A DNA stretch of 36,738 nucleotides. It comes from CAZVWJ01 sp964631325. GTDB lineage: Bacteria; T1Sed10-126. The translations under genes and the position numbers were made by a program. How positions within the stretch are numbered: position 1 is the first letter of the stretch; every line of letters starts with the position of its first letter. Of this stretch, positions 8,080 to 17,041 are shown one piece after another. The notes beneath the pieces were generated by a model that did no database searches, had not been told where the DNA came from, and saw only the letters and a program-made list of their open reading frames with translations. The stretch lies in the NCBI GenBank assembly GCA_964631325.1, contig CAZVWJ010000024.1, positions 1-36,738 of the forward strand, given 5' to 3'.

Positions 8080-9507
8080 ATGATTGTAATTCTCTGGTTG
8101 TTGTCGATTTTTGCGGGACTGGGTGTCTTAGTGCAAGCTTATCTGTACGGAATGGGAGTTATTTTTGCTTACGGGACCTGGATTGGTGTGGGGCTCACTG
8201 CCGGTTTTGGCTTCTTTGCGGCCTACCGGGAGAATTTGACCGGTAAGTGGCTATTAGCCGGCTGGACCGGGGCGGGACTCGGGTTCCTGGTGCTGATTCC
8301 TTACAGTCTGTATTCTTTTGTGATCCTGCCGCTCAATTATCCGCCCGGCAAGCCGTTCGAGGAAAAGCTAACTGTAAAGACCGGAACTGAACAACAGGCA
8401 AAAAATTTCTATCGGCTAAATAAACTGTTAAAGCGCTGGGACGAAGACTACGACCAACTCCAGGAACAGCTCGAAGGGGATGTCGAGGCGGACATAGAGG
8501 CCCATAAAATCAATGAACGGACTCTATTTATGGTCAACAAGTCCGATACAACCCGCACCAGGGTGATAGATTTCTACGCGGACAACCGAATTACCATTCC
8601 GGAAAAAGAATTAACTGTAAATGGTAAGGTCCCCCGAGTAATTGAATTCTTTAAACTGTATGACCTGGAGTTAATTAAAATAAAACAGGCGCTCCGGCAA
8701 AACGAATTTGAGCGAGCGAAAGAACAATACCTCCGGTTGTGGCAGAGTCTTGCGAACGCGGCGCGACCCCCGGTTTACATCATTCAGCACCTTGTGAACC
8801 AGGCGCTTATTTCGAAGGGGATTAATTTCTACACAAATCAGCCCCGGCTTCGATCTCGGCTGAGTGGCACAAAGTTTGTGCGTCTTCTCGAGGCCACCCG
8901 GAAGAATTTACGCCGGGGGGGCGGCCGGCGTTCCCTGGCTTATGAATACGTCACTTTATCCAGTGCTCTGGATCTTACCCTCAAATACGAAGAGGACCTG
9001 GGGGAGAGTTTAGGGGAGCTAACCTCGAGTTCGTGGTTTTCCGCAGTCGGGAAGCTGGGCGGCGTGTGGCCGCTCTATGACTACTGGAAAACGCGGCGAG
9101 AAATACACGACCTATACTACCGCTTAGCTCAACTCTTTGATAAAGATTATTATAAAATTCGGGGGCGGGTAGCGCGAACTGAAAGTAAAATTAAAGAAAA
9201 GATTAAAAATTGGGGCCAGCCGGGACTGGCGCATCTCGAAAATCCGATTGGCAAAGTTTTAATTGCCGCGGCGTTTCCCCAGGTGTTCGATATCATTTTC
9301 GACACCGCAAAAAATCGCTCCAAGCTCAACATGTTAATTTGGTTTCACCAACACCGTCCGAATTTTGAACCGGAGGGGGTGCCCATCGACGAACTGACGG
9401 GCAAACCCTACGAAATCGAATCCGATGCTGACACCTTCGTGATTCGTTCGCTGTACAACGGACCGCGTAATAACGGAGAACCCGTGCAACTCACGGTTGT
9501 CAGGTAG
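8080..9507 (+). CDS. unrecognised protein with N-terminal membrane segments
   Basis: A 475-residue protein. The first ~85 residues carry three membrane helices (about 2-23, 27-47, 56-82); the rest is soluble, highly charged and probably mostly helical. Visible features include a YRLNKLLKRWDEDYDQLQEQL coiled-coil-like start, many EF/KQALRQNEFERAKEQY repeats of TPR-like character around 205-225, and a basic RKNLRRGGGRRS stretch. The C-terminal domain includes PIGKVLIAAAFPQVFDIIFD. I do not recognise a family. The ribosome site is weak (GGGGG before ATG 8080). It is transcribed convergently with hppA, with 23 nt between the stops. The length, clean frame and base composition like its neighbours make it a real gene. 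Confidence 0.8.
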   Translation: MIVILWLLSIFAGLGVLVQAYLYGMGVIFAYGTWIGVGLTAGFGFFAAYRENLTGKWLLAGWTGAGLGFLVLIPYSLYSFVILPLNYPPGKPFEEKLTVKTGTEQQAKNFYRLNKLLKRWDEDYDQLQEQLEGDVEADIEAHKINERTLFMVNKSDTTRTRVIDFYADNRITIPEKELTVNGKVPRVIEFFKLYDLELIKIKQALRQNEFERAKEQYLRLWQSLANAARPPVYIIQHLVNQALISKGINFYTNQPRLRSRLSGTKFVRLLEATRKNLRRGGGRRSLAYEYVTLSSALDLTLKYEEDLGESLGELTSSSWFSAVGKLGGVWPLYDYWKTRREIHDLYYRLAQLFDKDYYKIRGRVARTESKIKEKIKNWGQPGLAHLENPIGKVLIAAAFPQVFDIIFDTAKNRSKLNMLIWFHQHRPNFEPEGVPIDELTGKPYEIESDADTFVIRSLYNGPRNNGEPVQLTVVR

Positions 9508-9530
9508 TTTTTTTAGGAGGCAGTTTCTCT

Positions 9531-11576
9531 TTAGGCCAGTTGAAGGAAAAGCGGCACAAAGACGACCGAGACGACCGACATCAGCTTGATCAGGATGTTA
9601 AGCGAGGGGCCGGAAGTGTCCTTGAAGGGATCGCCGACCGTGTCCCCGACAACCGAAGCGGCGTGGGCGTCCGAACCTTTGCCGCCGTGTTCGCCGGTCT
9701 CGATGTATTTCTTGGCGTTGTCCCAGGCGCCCCCGGAATTGGCCATGTAAATGGCCAGCAGGAAGCCGGTAACAATTGCGCCACCGAGCAGTCCGCCCAG
9801 GGCGCTCGGACTCCAGAGACCGACGAGCACCGGAACAATTACGGCCAGTGAGCCGGGGATGATCATTTTGCGGAGAGCGGCGGCCGTGGAAATATCAATA
9901 CAGCTCTGGTAATCGGGCTCTTTCTCGCCTTCCATAATGCCGGCGAACTCTTCAAACTGCCGGCGCACTTCCCCGATCATTTCCTGGGCGGCCTGTCCGA
10001 CTGCGTCCAGCGTCAGAGCTGTGAACAGGAAGGGCAACAGCCCCCCGATCAGCAGGCCAACCATTACCCGGGGCTCGGTAATTTCAAACGTGACGTCCGC
10101 CCCGATCTGGGCTTGGTAATTGCTAAACAGGGCAAGCGCCGTGAGCGCCGCGGAACCGATCGCAAAACCTTTACCAATTGCGGCCGTCGTGTTGCCCACC
10201 GCATCGAGTTCTTCCGCTTTTTCACGGATGTCACCGCCCATGTCAGCCATTTCAGCAATGCCGGCGGCGTTGTCGGCCACGGGACCGTAACAGTCCACGG
10301 CCAGGGTAATCCCCAGCGTGGACAACATGCCGACGGCGGCCAGGGCAATGCCGTACAGCCCGGCGAGCCGGTAAGCAACGAGAATACCGATCACAATTGC
10401 CACGACCGGCAGCCAGGTGCTGAACATGCCGACCGAAATACCCCGGATAATATTTGTTGCCGTGCCCGTTTCCGAGGCCCGGGAAATGCTCTGCGTCGGT
10501 GAATATTCGTAAGAAGTGTAATATTCCGTCGAAAGCCCGATAATTATGCCGACTATCAGGCCGGCCATCAGCGCTCCAAACAAGTAGAGCGTGACAGCCA
10601 TTCGACTGCCCAGCAGGTAGTAAATAGTTCCGAACGAACAGATAGCCATAATAACAGCGGCTGAAAAGACACCGGTGTTTAGCGACATATGTAAATTATC
10701 GCCTTTTCCTATACCGACGAAAAACGAGCCGAGAATTGAGGCCAGAATTCCAATTCCGGCAAGTAATACGGGTAAAATCATCATTGTTTCTTCGTAGCCG
10801 GCGGGTAACATGGCTTTGCTGCCGACAACTACTGCGGCAAGAGCCATTGCGGAAATAATCGAGTTGGCGTAAGATTCGAAGAGGTCGGCGCCCATACCGG
10901 CGACGTCCCCGACGTTGTCCCCGACGTTGTCAGCAATTACGGCCGGGTTCCGGGGGTCGTCCTCCGGAATGCCCGCTTCTACTTTCCCGACCAGGTCAGC
11001 GCCAACGTCGGCGGCTTTTGTATAAATTCCGCCGCCAACGCGAGCAAACAGGGCAATCGAGCTGGCGCCGAAACCAAAGCCAAATAACAACTGGGGCGTA
11101 AATCCAAAATAGGTGAAAAGGCTGATACCCAGCACGCCGAATCCAACTACGGAAAGTCCCATTACTGCGCCACTGGAAAAAGCCACGTTCAGGCCTTCCT
11201 TAATGTTGTGGGTAACCGCTTCCGCGGCCCGGGAGTTCGAACTGGTGGCAATCCGCATTCCAAGGTTTCCAGCCAGTGCTGAAAGAAAGGCCCCCACCAG
11301 GTAGGAAACCCACATGTAGGCGGGGAATTTTTCTATTTGCCAGCCAAGGATCCCGAGAATTCCAGCGACGATTATTGCAAAGATAACTAAAGCTACGTAT
11401 TGTTTGTTGAGAAAAGTGAGTGCTCCCTTGTAAACGTAGTCCGAGAGTTTCGTCATTTCCTCGTTTCCCCGGGAGTGTCCGCTGACTTTCATTGCAAGAA
11501 CAAAAGCATAAATTAAGCCAAGGATTCCTAAACCCCCACTAATCAACTGTAAAGTGCCAATACCGACAAGGTCCAT
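9531..11576 (-). CDS. hppA: membrane-bound, K+-dependent-type pyrophosphatase (H+ or Na+ pumping)
   Basis: A multi-spanning (about 16 helices) ion-translocating pyrophosphatase of 681 residues, which couples PPi hydrolysis to ion export. Signature segments: DVGADLVGKVEAGIPEDDPR, DNVGDNVGDVAGMGADLFES and, near the C-terminus, GSDAHAASVVGDTVGDPFKD, which are the Mg-PPi binding acid clusters. The segment GNTTAAIGKGFAIGSA has Ala where K+-independent enzymes carry Lys, so the K+-dependent subfamily is indicated. H+ versus Na+ specificity cannot be decided by eye. ATG 11576 is preferred (GGAG about 9 nt upstream) over TTG 11591. A good promoter lies at 11628-11656. It helps energy-limited anaerobes to conserve energy from biosynthetic PPi. 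Confidence 0.96.
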   Translation of the reverse strand: MDLVGIGTLQLISGGLGILGLIYAFVLAMKVSGHSRGNEEMTKLSDYVYKGALTFLNKQYVALVIFAIIVAGILGILGWQIEKFPAYMWVSYLVGAFLSALAGNLGMRIATSSNSRAAEAVTHNIKEGLNVAFSSGAVMGLSVVGFGVLGISLFTYFGFTPQLLFGFGFGASSIALFARVGGGIYTKAADVGADLVGKVEAGIPEDDPRNPAVIADNVGDNVGDVAGMGADLFESYANSIISAMALAAVVVGSKAMLPAGYEETMMILPVLLAGIGILASILGSFFVGIGKGDNLHMSLNTGVFSAAVIMAICSFGTIYYLLGSRMAVTLYLFGALMAGLIVGIIIGLSTEYYTSYEYSPTQSISRASETGTATNIIRGISVGMFSTWLPVVAIVIGILVAYRLAGLYGIALAAVGMLSTLGITLAVDCYGPVADNAAGIAEMADMGGDIREKAEELDAVGNTTAAIGKGFAIGSAALTALALFSNYQAQIGADVTFEITEPRVMVGLLIGGLLPFLFTALTLDAVGQAAQEMIGEVRRQFEEFAGIMEGEKEPDYQSCIDISTAAALRKMIIPGSLAVIVPVLVGLWSPSALGGLLGGAIVTGFLLAIYMANSGGAWDNAKKYIETGEHGGKGSDAHAASVVGDTVGDPFKDTSGPSLNILIKLMSVVSVVFVPLFLQLA

Positions 11577-11591
11577 CCTGATCAACTCCAA

Positions 11592-11891
11592 TTAAAGATT
11601 TTAATTGTTTCTCGTTTGAGACTCCTAATTATAGTTATTTTGTTAATTCCATTCAACAAAAAAGTATCGGCTTGACCGATAAAGCTCTTCTCCCGCTTTT
11701 AAGAAGCATTCGCTCCGGCTTAGCCTCGATGCAAGCAACTCCTCTTAAATATTCTTTTCCTGGGCGAAAGTGATCGGGCAAGTAGTTTGATGAGGTGCGG
11801 GGAAGATTATGAGCTGGGGCCATCTGATGTTACAATTTAAGCTGATTTTACCTTTCCTTATTAAAAAATATATCAACCAGGAGCCTGGCAT
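11592..11891. other. divergent intergenic region hppA / topA
   Basis: About 300 nt between two divergently transcribed genes. It contains the hppA promoter on the minus strand (listed separately). For topA, a possible -10 (TACAAT near 11831) is seen without a matching -35, so I do not annotate a topA promoter. No small gene or repeat is recognised in it. Confidence 0.5.
11628..11656 (-). promoter_or_regulatory. sigma-70-type promoter of hppA
   Basis: On the minus strand, TTGAAT (11656-11651), a 17-nt spacer and a perfect TATAAT (11633-11628) precede the hppA ATG at 11576. This gives a predicted 5' leader of about 45 nt. Confidence 0.7.
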
Positions 11892-13997
11892 GTGCCCTTA
11901 ATTGTTGTTGAATCACCGACCAAGATTAAAACAATTCGTAAATATCTTTCCGGCAACTGGGAGTTTCTTGCCACTGCCGGTCACATGTATGACCTACCCG
12001 AGGACGAAATGGGGATCGACGCTAACTATGAGCCCGAGTGGGTGTTGATGAACCAGGGGGGCAATCGTAAACGAGTCTCGCAACTTCGCAGTAAGGCAAA
12101 AAAACATGCCGATATTTACCTGGCAACTGATCCGGATCGGGAAGGCGAAGCAATTGCCTGGCAGGTCCAAAATCTTGTTTTTAACGGGACAGATGCGGCG
12201 CGAATTCGGTTGGAAGCATTAACCGAAGAACAGGTAACCCGGCAATTGGAAAATCCCGGTGTCCTGGATGGAGACATGGTTTCCGCCCAGTGGGCCCGGC
12301 GCTTGCTCGACCGGCTGGCCGGCTACAAGGTCAGTCCTTTTCTGATGAACGCCTTCAACGGAAAAAAACTTTCCGCCGGCCGGGTGCAAAGCACAACTCT
12401 CGCTAAAATCGTCGACAGATGGGAAGAGGTAGAAGCGTTTGAACCGGAAGAATTTTACCGGCTTCTCTTACAGCTTCAACCGGAGGGACAAGAATTATCA
12501 AAGCCCCTGGAAGCCGAGCTTAACCGCCTGCAGGGAGAAGCGATTGGCACGGACGAGGGTGAAAAACTACTGACCGACCGGGAAATGGCCGAGAAAATTA
12601 ATAAAGCTGTCCGGGAAAACGGGGTAAAAATTACCGGTCGAAAACAAAAAGAAACCACTATGAATCCCGCCCCCCCGTTTAACAGCTCGGAGCTGTTAAG
12701 GCGCGCTTCGAGCTGGTTTAACTGGCCGGCCGGTAAAACTATGAACGTTGCCCAGTCTCTCTACGAAAAGGGCCTGATTACCTACCACCGTTCGGATTCC
12801 AACCGGATTTCGCGGGAAGGCTGTAAACAGGCGGCTGGCTATATCCGCGATGAATTCGGGAAGAATTTACACCAGTGGCGGCAGGCGGGCGGTGGGGAAC
12901 AGGAGGGCCACGAGGCAATTCGGGCTGAATACGCGGGTCTGGAACCGGAAGAACTGCACAGCGTCAGCAAAGCGGAGAGAATCCTCTACAGCGCTATCTG
13001 GCAGCGTTATATTCAGTCCCAGATGGTCTCCGCCCGCTGGGACAATCTGAGGTTGGATGTAGAACCCCGCTCAGAAATTTCCGCGGTATTCCGGGCCAAT
13101 CTCAGGGCAATTAAGAAATGGGGGTTTTTCCGCTGTCAGCGGCCCGGGGAAACACCCCTGCCGGAGAAAGAACATACCCCGGAAGATTATCTGCGGCTGG
13201 AACAAGCTGAAGCGGTTGAGGTGGAAGAGACTGAAATTTCCGAGTCCCAGACCCGAGGGCCGTCGTTGTACACCGAGGGTAGTCTAATCCGGATGATGAA
13301 AGACGAGGGGATTGGCCGGCCTTCGACTTACGCGGCGACAATTCGACGCCTGCAGAACCGGCAATACGTGGAAATTGAGGAAGGTAAAATAAAACCGACT
13401 AATCGGGGTGTGGACGTGGCCCGGTTCCTCCAGCGGGCGGTGCCGGAGATCTGCGACGTAAAGTTAACCCGGGAAATGGAAGCGGACCTGGATCGAATTG
13501 CCAGCGGAGAACTGGAGTGGAAAGATTTCATCCGGGAGTTTGACGAAAAATTAGAAGCCTGGCTGGAGGCCGGGCGGGAGGTGGAACCGGAAGGGACGGC
13601 CGAGGTTAAGAAAGAAGAATTCGAATACGAAACCTGTCCCCTCTGTGATTCCACCCTGATTCTGCGGGAGGGAAAATACGGGGAATTTGTCCACTGTGAG
13701 AAGGACGACTGTGATTTTTCCTCCAACCCCCCGGCAAAAACTTATAAATGTCCTGAATGTGGCCGCCACATGGTTAAAGAAAAGGGGCGTAATTCAACGG
13801 TTTACGACTGTATTGATCCCGCCTGCGAGGGCCAGCGACCGGTCGGCAAACCAAATATGACCTACGAAGAATTTCAGGCTGACGCCCCGGACTGTCCGGA
13901 ATGCGGTGAAACAATGGAACGGCGGAAAGGCCGCTACGGAAAATTCTGGGGCTGTCCCAATTATCCTGACTGCGAGGGAACTCGTTCAACCGAGTAG
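11892..13997 (+). CDS. topA: DNA topoisomerase I
   Basis: A 701-residue type IA topoisomerase that relaxes negative supercoils. The N-terminal TOPRIM domain has VVESPTKIKTI and the DPDREGEAIAW metal motif. The active-site Tyr is Y298 in LITYHRSDSNRIS; the family usually has TYMRTDS, so His-Arg-Ser replaces Met-Arg-Thr here. EGSLIRMMKDEGIGRPSTYA marks the conserved domain IV region. The C-terminus has three four-cysteine zinc ribbons (starting CPLC, CPEC and CPEC), ending CPNYPDCEGT. The start is GTG 11892 with AGGAG about 8 nt upstream; the ATG at 11890 is out of frame. The next gene begins 10 nt after its stop and is likely co-transcribed. Confidence 0.97.
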   Translation: MPLIVVESPTKIKTIRKYLSGNWEFLATAGHMYDLPEDEMGIDANYEPEWVLMNQGGNRKRVSQLRSKAKKHADIYLATDPDREGEAIAWQVQNLVFNGTDAARIRLEALTEEQVTRQLENPGVLDGDMVSAQWARRLLDRLAGYKVSPFLMNAFNGKKLSAGRVQSTTLAKIVDRWEEVEAFEPEEFYRLLLQLQPEGQELSKPLEAELNRLQGEAIGTDEGEKLLTDREMAEKINKAVRENGVKITGRKQKETTMNPAPPFNSSELLRRASSWFNWPAGKTMNVAQSLYEKGLITYHRSDSNRISREGCKQAAGYIRDEFGKNLHQWRQAGGGEQEGHEAIRAEYAGLEPEELHSVSKAERILYSAIWQRYIQSQMVSARWDNLRLDVEPRSEISAVFRANLRAIKKWGFFRCQRPGETPLPEKEHTPEDYLRLEQAEAVEVEETEISESQTRGPSLYTEGSLIRMMKDEGIGRPSTYAATIRRLQNRQYVEIEEGKIKPTNRGVDVARFLQRAVPEICDVKLTREMEADLDRIASGELEWKDFIREFDEKLEAWLEAGREVEPEGTAEVKKEEFEYETCPLCDSTLILREGKYGEFVHCEKDDCDFSSNPPAKTYKCPECGRHMVKEKGRNSTVYDCIDPACEGQRPVGKPNMTYEEFQADAPDCPECGETMERRKGRYGKFWGCPNYPDCEGTRSTE

Positions 13998-14007
13998 GAG
14001 GTTAATC

Positions 14008-14757
14008 TTGGAATTACCTTACCTGGCTTTCCCCTTTTTCCTGGTAATTGCTTTTATTTACGGAAGTGTTGGGATGGGCGGGGCGACCGGCTATTTGGCT
14101 TTACTCTCCCTGTTCGGGTTAATGTCTCCCGAGATTGTCCCGGTCGTCCTCAGCTTGAACGTGATAGTTGCGGGCAATAGCCTGTTAAACTACTCCTGGC
14201 GAGGGTATTTTCGGTTTGAGCTAATCTGGCCGTTTATTATCACTTCATTACCGGCTGCCCTGCTGGCCGGGATGCTGCCGGTGAATCAAGCGGTATTTCA
14301 ATTAATTCTCGGTGTAGTTCTATTTATAGCGGGAACAAGGTTACTGTTCTGGCCCAAAGTTACCGGTAAAGAGACCGATACCGGCGGACGAGATAAATTA
14401 TTCGTTAAGCTGATAATTGGTTTTTTGCTGGGCGGCCTGGCAGGATTGACGGGAACCGGAGGTGGTTTTTTGCTTGCCCCGGTTCTCTTGCTCTACTTCA
14501 AAGCTCCGGCCAAGGAGACTGCTTGCACATTGGCGGCCTTTATAACTTTCAATTCAATCAGTGGAATTATCGGTCATCTCGCCTGGCTAAATTTTCCGGT
14601 ATTAACAACGCTAAAATTGGTAGGATTGGTCCTTGCTGGAGGAATAAGCGGGGCATGGCTGGGCGCGGGGTATTTTAAACCCCGTTATATTCGCCGCATA
14701 ATCGCAGCAATTCTTTTTCTCGGCGGACTAAAATTACTTACTTCTTTTTTGGGGTAA
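14008..14757 (+). CDS. TSUP (sulfite exporter TauE/SafE) family transporter
   Basis: A 249-residue integral membrane protein with about eight helices. It has the TSUP internal repeat: FIYGSVGMGGATGYLALLSL in the first half and GFLLGGLAGLTGTGGGFLLA in the second, both glycine-rich first helices of the two halves. Members move small organic or sulfur-containing anions; the substrate here is unknown. The open frame extends back to 13906 inside topA, but TTG 14008 is the better start: AGGAGG at 13996-14001 is 6 nt upstream and the first helix follows directly. It is probably in one transcription unit with topA. It converges with the flavodiiron gene, with 3 nt between the stops. Confidence 0.88.
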   Translation: MELPYLAFPFFLVIAFIYGSVGMGGATGYLALLSLFGLMSPEIVPVVLSLNVIVAGNSLLNYSWRGYFRFELIWPFIITSLPAALLAGMLPVNQAVFQLILGVVLFIAGTRLLFWPKVTGKETDTGGRDKLFVKLIIGFLLGGLAGLTGTGGGFLLAPVLLLYFKAPAKETACTLAAFITFNSISGIIGHLAWLNFPVLTTLKLVGLVLAGGISGAWLGAGYFKPRYIRRIIAAILFLGGLKLLTSFLG

Positions 14758-14760
14758 TAC

Positions 14761-15942
14761 TTATTCTTGAACGGCACGGGCGACAGTTTTGCCCAGTTCG
14801 CGGCCTGTGGCGAGTTCATCCTTTTCAGGCCGGCCGCTAAATTTTACGGGGTCGGCTGGTTGGGCCCAATTTAATTTATCCGCACATTCCTCGAGTTCTT
14901 TAATAGCTCCCCCCGACCAGCCATGGGAACCAAAGAAGCCGGCGATGCGGTTAATTAGAGTCTTTTCCCGGAGCAGGTGGACAACTCGATTAACAGGGGG
15001 CAGAATACTGGTCCCATAAGTTGGCGAGCCAATCAGCACGCCCGACCGCCGCCAGGTTTCGGCCAAAATAAAACTGGGATGGGTCCGAGCGGCGTCAATA
15101 ATTTTGAAATTTTCCATTCCAGTTGCTTGGATCCCGGAAATCACCGCTTCCATCATTTGTTTCGTGTGGTCATACATGGTTCCAAAAATTACGGTAACCC
15201 CTGGTTCTCCTTTCATTTTGCTCCAGCGCCGGTAGAGGTTCACCGGCACCTCCAACTCTTCTTGCCAGAGGGGACCGTGGCCGGGAGCAATCAGTTCAAT
15301 TTCGATGTCCTCCAGTTTATCCAGCGCCTGGTTGGCCGGGGTAGTGTAGGCCCCGACGACGTTCGAGTAATAGCGGAGCATTTCACTTTCCGTGTGATCC
15401 AGGGCTGTTTCGTCGTGAAATAGCCCCCCCTCAAGAACACCGAATGTTCCAAAGACGTCGTTGGAGAAGAGAACCTGGCGGTTTGCTTCGTAAGTAACCA
15501 TTGACTCGGGCCAGTGGACGAAGGGGACCGGGGTGAAAACAAATTTATTACTGCCGGTGTTCAATTGTTCACCCGCCTCAAAGGTATCAATCCCCGAGGT
15601 GATACCGTAAAATTTCTCAAGCATTTGGGCTGTTTTTTCCGTCCCTATCAGAGTTAGTTCAGGATTAATCCGGCGCAGGACCGGGATACTGCCGCTGTGA
15701 TCGGGCTCAAGGTGATTAACAACCAGGTAATCAATTTCGCCGGGGTCTACAATAGATTCGATTTGCTGCAGCCATTCCTCGCTGAATTTGGAACTAACCG
15801 AATCAACCAGGACGTTTTCGTCGTCAAGCAGTAAATACGAATTATAGCTAATCCCTTCTGGCAGGGGCCATTGTCCTTCAAACAGATCAGTAGTGCGATC
15901 GTTAACGCCCACGTAAAACAAATCAGTTTTAATTTTTTCCAT
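14761..15942 (-). CDS. A-type flavodiiron protein (O2/NO reductase)
   Basis: A 393-residue class A flavodiiron protein. The N-terminal metallo-beta-lactamase-like domain (~1-245) keeps all diiron ligands: H77, E79, D81 in NHLEPDHSG, H143 in VHWPES, D162 in FSNDVFG and H222 in APGHGPLW. The C-terminal flavodoxin domain (~248-385) has the FMN loop GTMYDHTKQM and GSPTYGTSILPP. These enzymes reduce O2 to water or NO to N2O in anaerobes, taking electrons from rubredoxin or a similar carrier; no rubredoxin or reductase is fused or adjacent here. ATG 15942 with AGGTGAG about 8 nt upstream is preferred over GTG 15954. Confidence 0.95.
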   Translation of the reverse strand: MEKIKTDLFYVGVNDRTTDLFEGQWPLPEGISYNSYLLLDDENVLVDSVSSKFSEEWLQQIESIVDPGEIDYLVVNHLEPDHSGSIPVLRRINPELTLIGTEKTAQMLEKFYGITSGIDTFEAGEQLNTGSNKFVFTPVPFVHWPESMVTYEANRQVLFSNDVFGTFGVLEGGLFHDETALDHTESEMLRYYSNVVGAYTTPANQALDKLEDIEIELIAPGHGPLWQEELEVPVNLYRRWSKMKGEPGVTVIFGTMYDHTKQMMEAVISGIQATGMENFKIIDAARTHPSFILAETWRRSGVLIGSPTYGTSILPPVNRVVHLLREKTLINRIAGFFGSHGWSGGAIKELEECADKLNWAQPADPVKFSGRPEKDELATGRELGKTVARAVQE

Positions 15943-16097
15943 TTTATAACTCACCTGAAATTGTGTGAATAATTATCAAAAATTGTCTGACAAGTTTAAA
16001 GTTTAACTCCGACCCGGGATTGGGTAAAGAAAAATTTTGTTTTACAAAGTGTTTAGCCACGAGAATACATTCAAATTGGTAGAAAATGAAATAAGAA

Positions 16098-16126
16098 TTG
16101 ACTCTCTGCAACTGGATAGGTATTAT
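16098..16126 (+). promoter_or_regulatory. sigma-70-type promoter for the zinc-ribbon/TctA cassette
   Basis: TTGACT (16098-16103), a 17-nt spacer and TATTAT (16121-16126) lie 33 nt before ATG 16160. The genes that follow are separated by at most 30 nt, so this promoter can serve the whole cassette through 20630. Confidence 0.65.
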
Positions 16127-16159
16127 TAATTAAAACCACTCAGTAATCGGGAGTTCATA

Positions 16160-17011
16160 ATGAAATCTGAAGAAGAAACCCCTGGGCACTCAAGTGAGCA
16201 GAAAAAAGAAGATATAGAAGATGAAGCAATTTGTAGTGCCTGTGGTTATCATGTGGGGGGGCTGCTTACCTGTCCCCGATGTGGAGCCAGTGTGCAAAAG
16301 TCCAGTCCCATCCGTCTGGTTAAAAATATTGCAATCTTTGGTTCCATATTTGGCATAATTTTTCTCTGGATCTTTACGAAATATGCCCACTCACCCCCGA
16401 AAATTGAAATTTCCCGGATAAGCGAAGCAATGAATAATGCAATAGTCACCGTTGAAGGTCGGGTGACCGATATTAATCTAAATCAGTCCGCCAATAGATT
16501 CAGAATGGTTATCAGCCAGGGGCCGGACGAATTGTCACTGATGTCCTTCAATGAACTGGATAAATTCCAGAAATATTTTGGAAACAAATTTCCCCCACAA
16601 TTTTTTGATAAAGTTCGTGTTACCAGCGGACTCAGTATAGACTCTACTTTTGGTGCCTCCATGTTTTTATCTTCCCCAGAGCGGTTAAAGCTGGTCGGGA
16701 AGTGGCATGAAGCCCCGGCCCGCCGTCCTGCTTCAATTACGGAGGATGACATAGGGCAATATTTGCTCGTCTATGGTACTATCAGGAAAGTTGAACGCCC
16801 CGGAAAGCTGAGAAGTATTACCATTGCCGGGGGGGGAGAGACCCGCGAATTTGTAGTTCGAGATTATCAATACAAGAAGCTTTCAAAACGGCTGCAGCAA
16901 GTGCTCATTTCACCAGGTTACTCAATTATGGCCGTAGTTGAAGTCGATCAATTCAGAGATAAACTTCAGTTGAATTTGGCTAATACGGAGACTATCGCGC
17001 CGACTCGTTAA
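16160..17011 (+). CDS. membrane-anchored zinc-ribbon / tandem OB-fold-like protein A
   Basis: A 283-residue protein. An acidic N-terminus leads to a four-cysteine zinc ribbon (C25, C28, C38, C41: CSACGY...CPRCG), a basic segment (KSSPIRLVK), one membrane helix (~55-73), then a domain of about 200 residues. That domain looks like two successive OB-type beta barrels: VTVEGRVTDINLNQSANRF (~88-180) and LLVYGTIRKVERPGKLRSIT (~198-278). The positive-inside rule places the ribbon in the cytoplasm and the barrels outside. It is a paralog of the next gene: shared FPPQF/FPPEQF, DDIG and the ending QLNLAN/QLSLAN. I know no named family. ATG 16160 has GGGAG upstream and a promoter at 16098. Role unknown; see the cassette finding. 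Confidence 0.85.
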   Translation: MKSEEETPGHSSEQKKEDIEDEAICSACGYHVGGLLTCPRCGASVQKSSPIRLVKNIAIFGSIFGIIFLWIFTKYAHSPPKIEISRISEAMNNAIVTVEGRVTDINLNQSANRFRMVISQGPDELSLMSFNELDKFQKYFGNKFPPQFFDKVRVTSGLSIDSTFGASMFLSSPERLKLVGKWHEAPARRPASITEDDIGQYLLVYGTIRKVERPGKLRSITIAGGGETREFVVRDYQYKKLSKRLQQVLISPGYSIMAVVEVDQFRDKLQLNLANTETIAPTR

Positions 17012-17041
17012 AACACAAAATTAAGTTACTTCGGGAGTTAA

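Noticed and set aside
13906..14007. Longer start for the TSUP transporter inside topA
   Set aside because: The first 34 residues would be hydrophilic and overlap the last TopA zinc ribbon; TTG 14008 has AGGAGG at proper distance.
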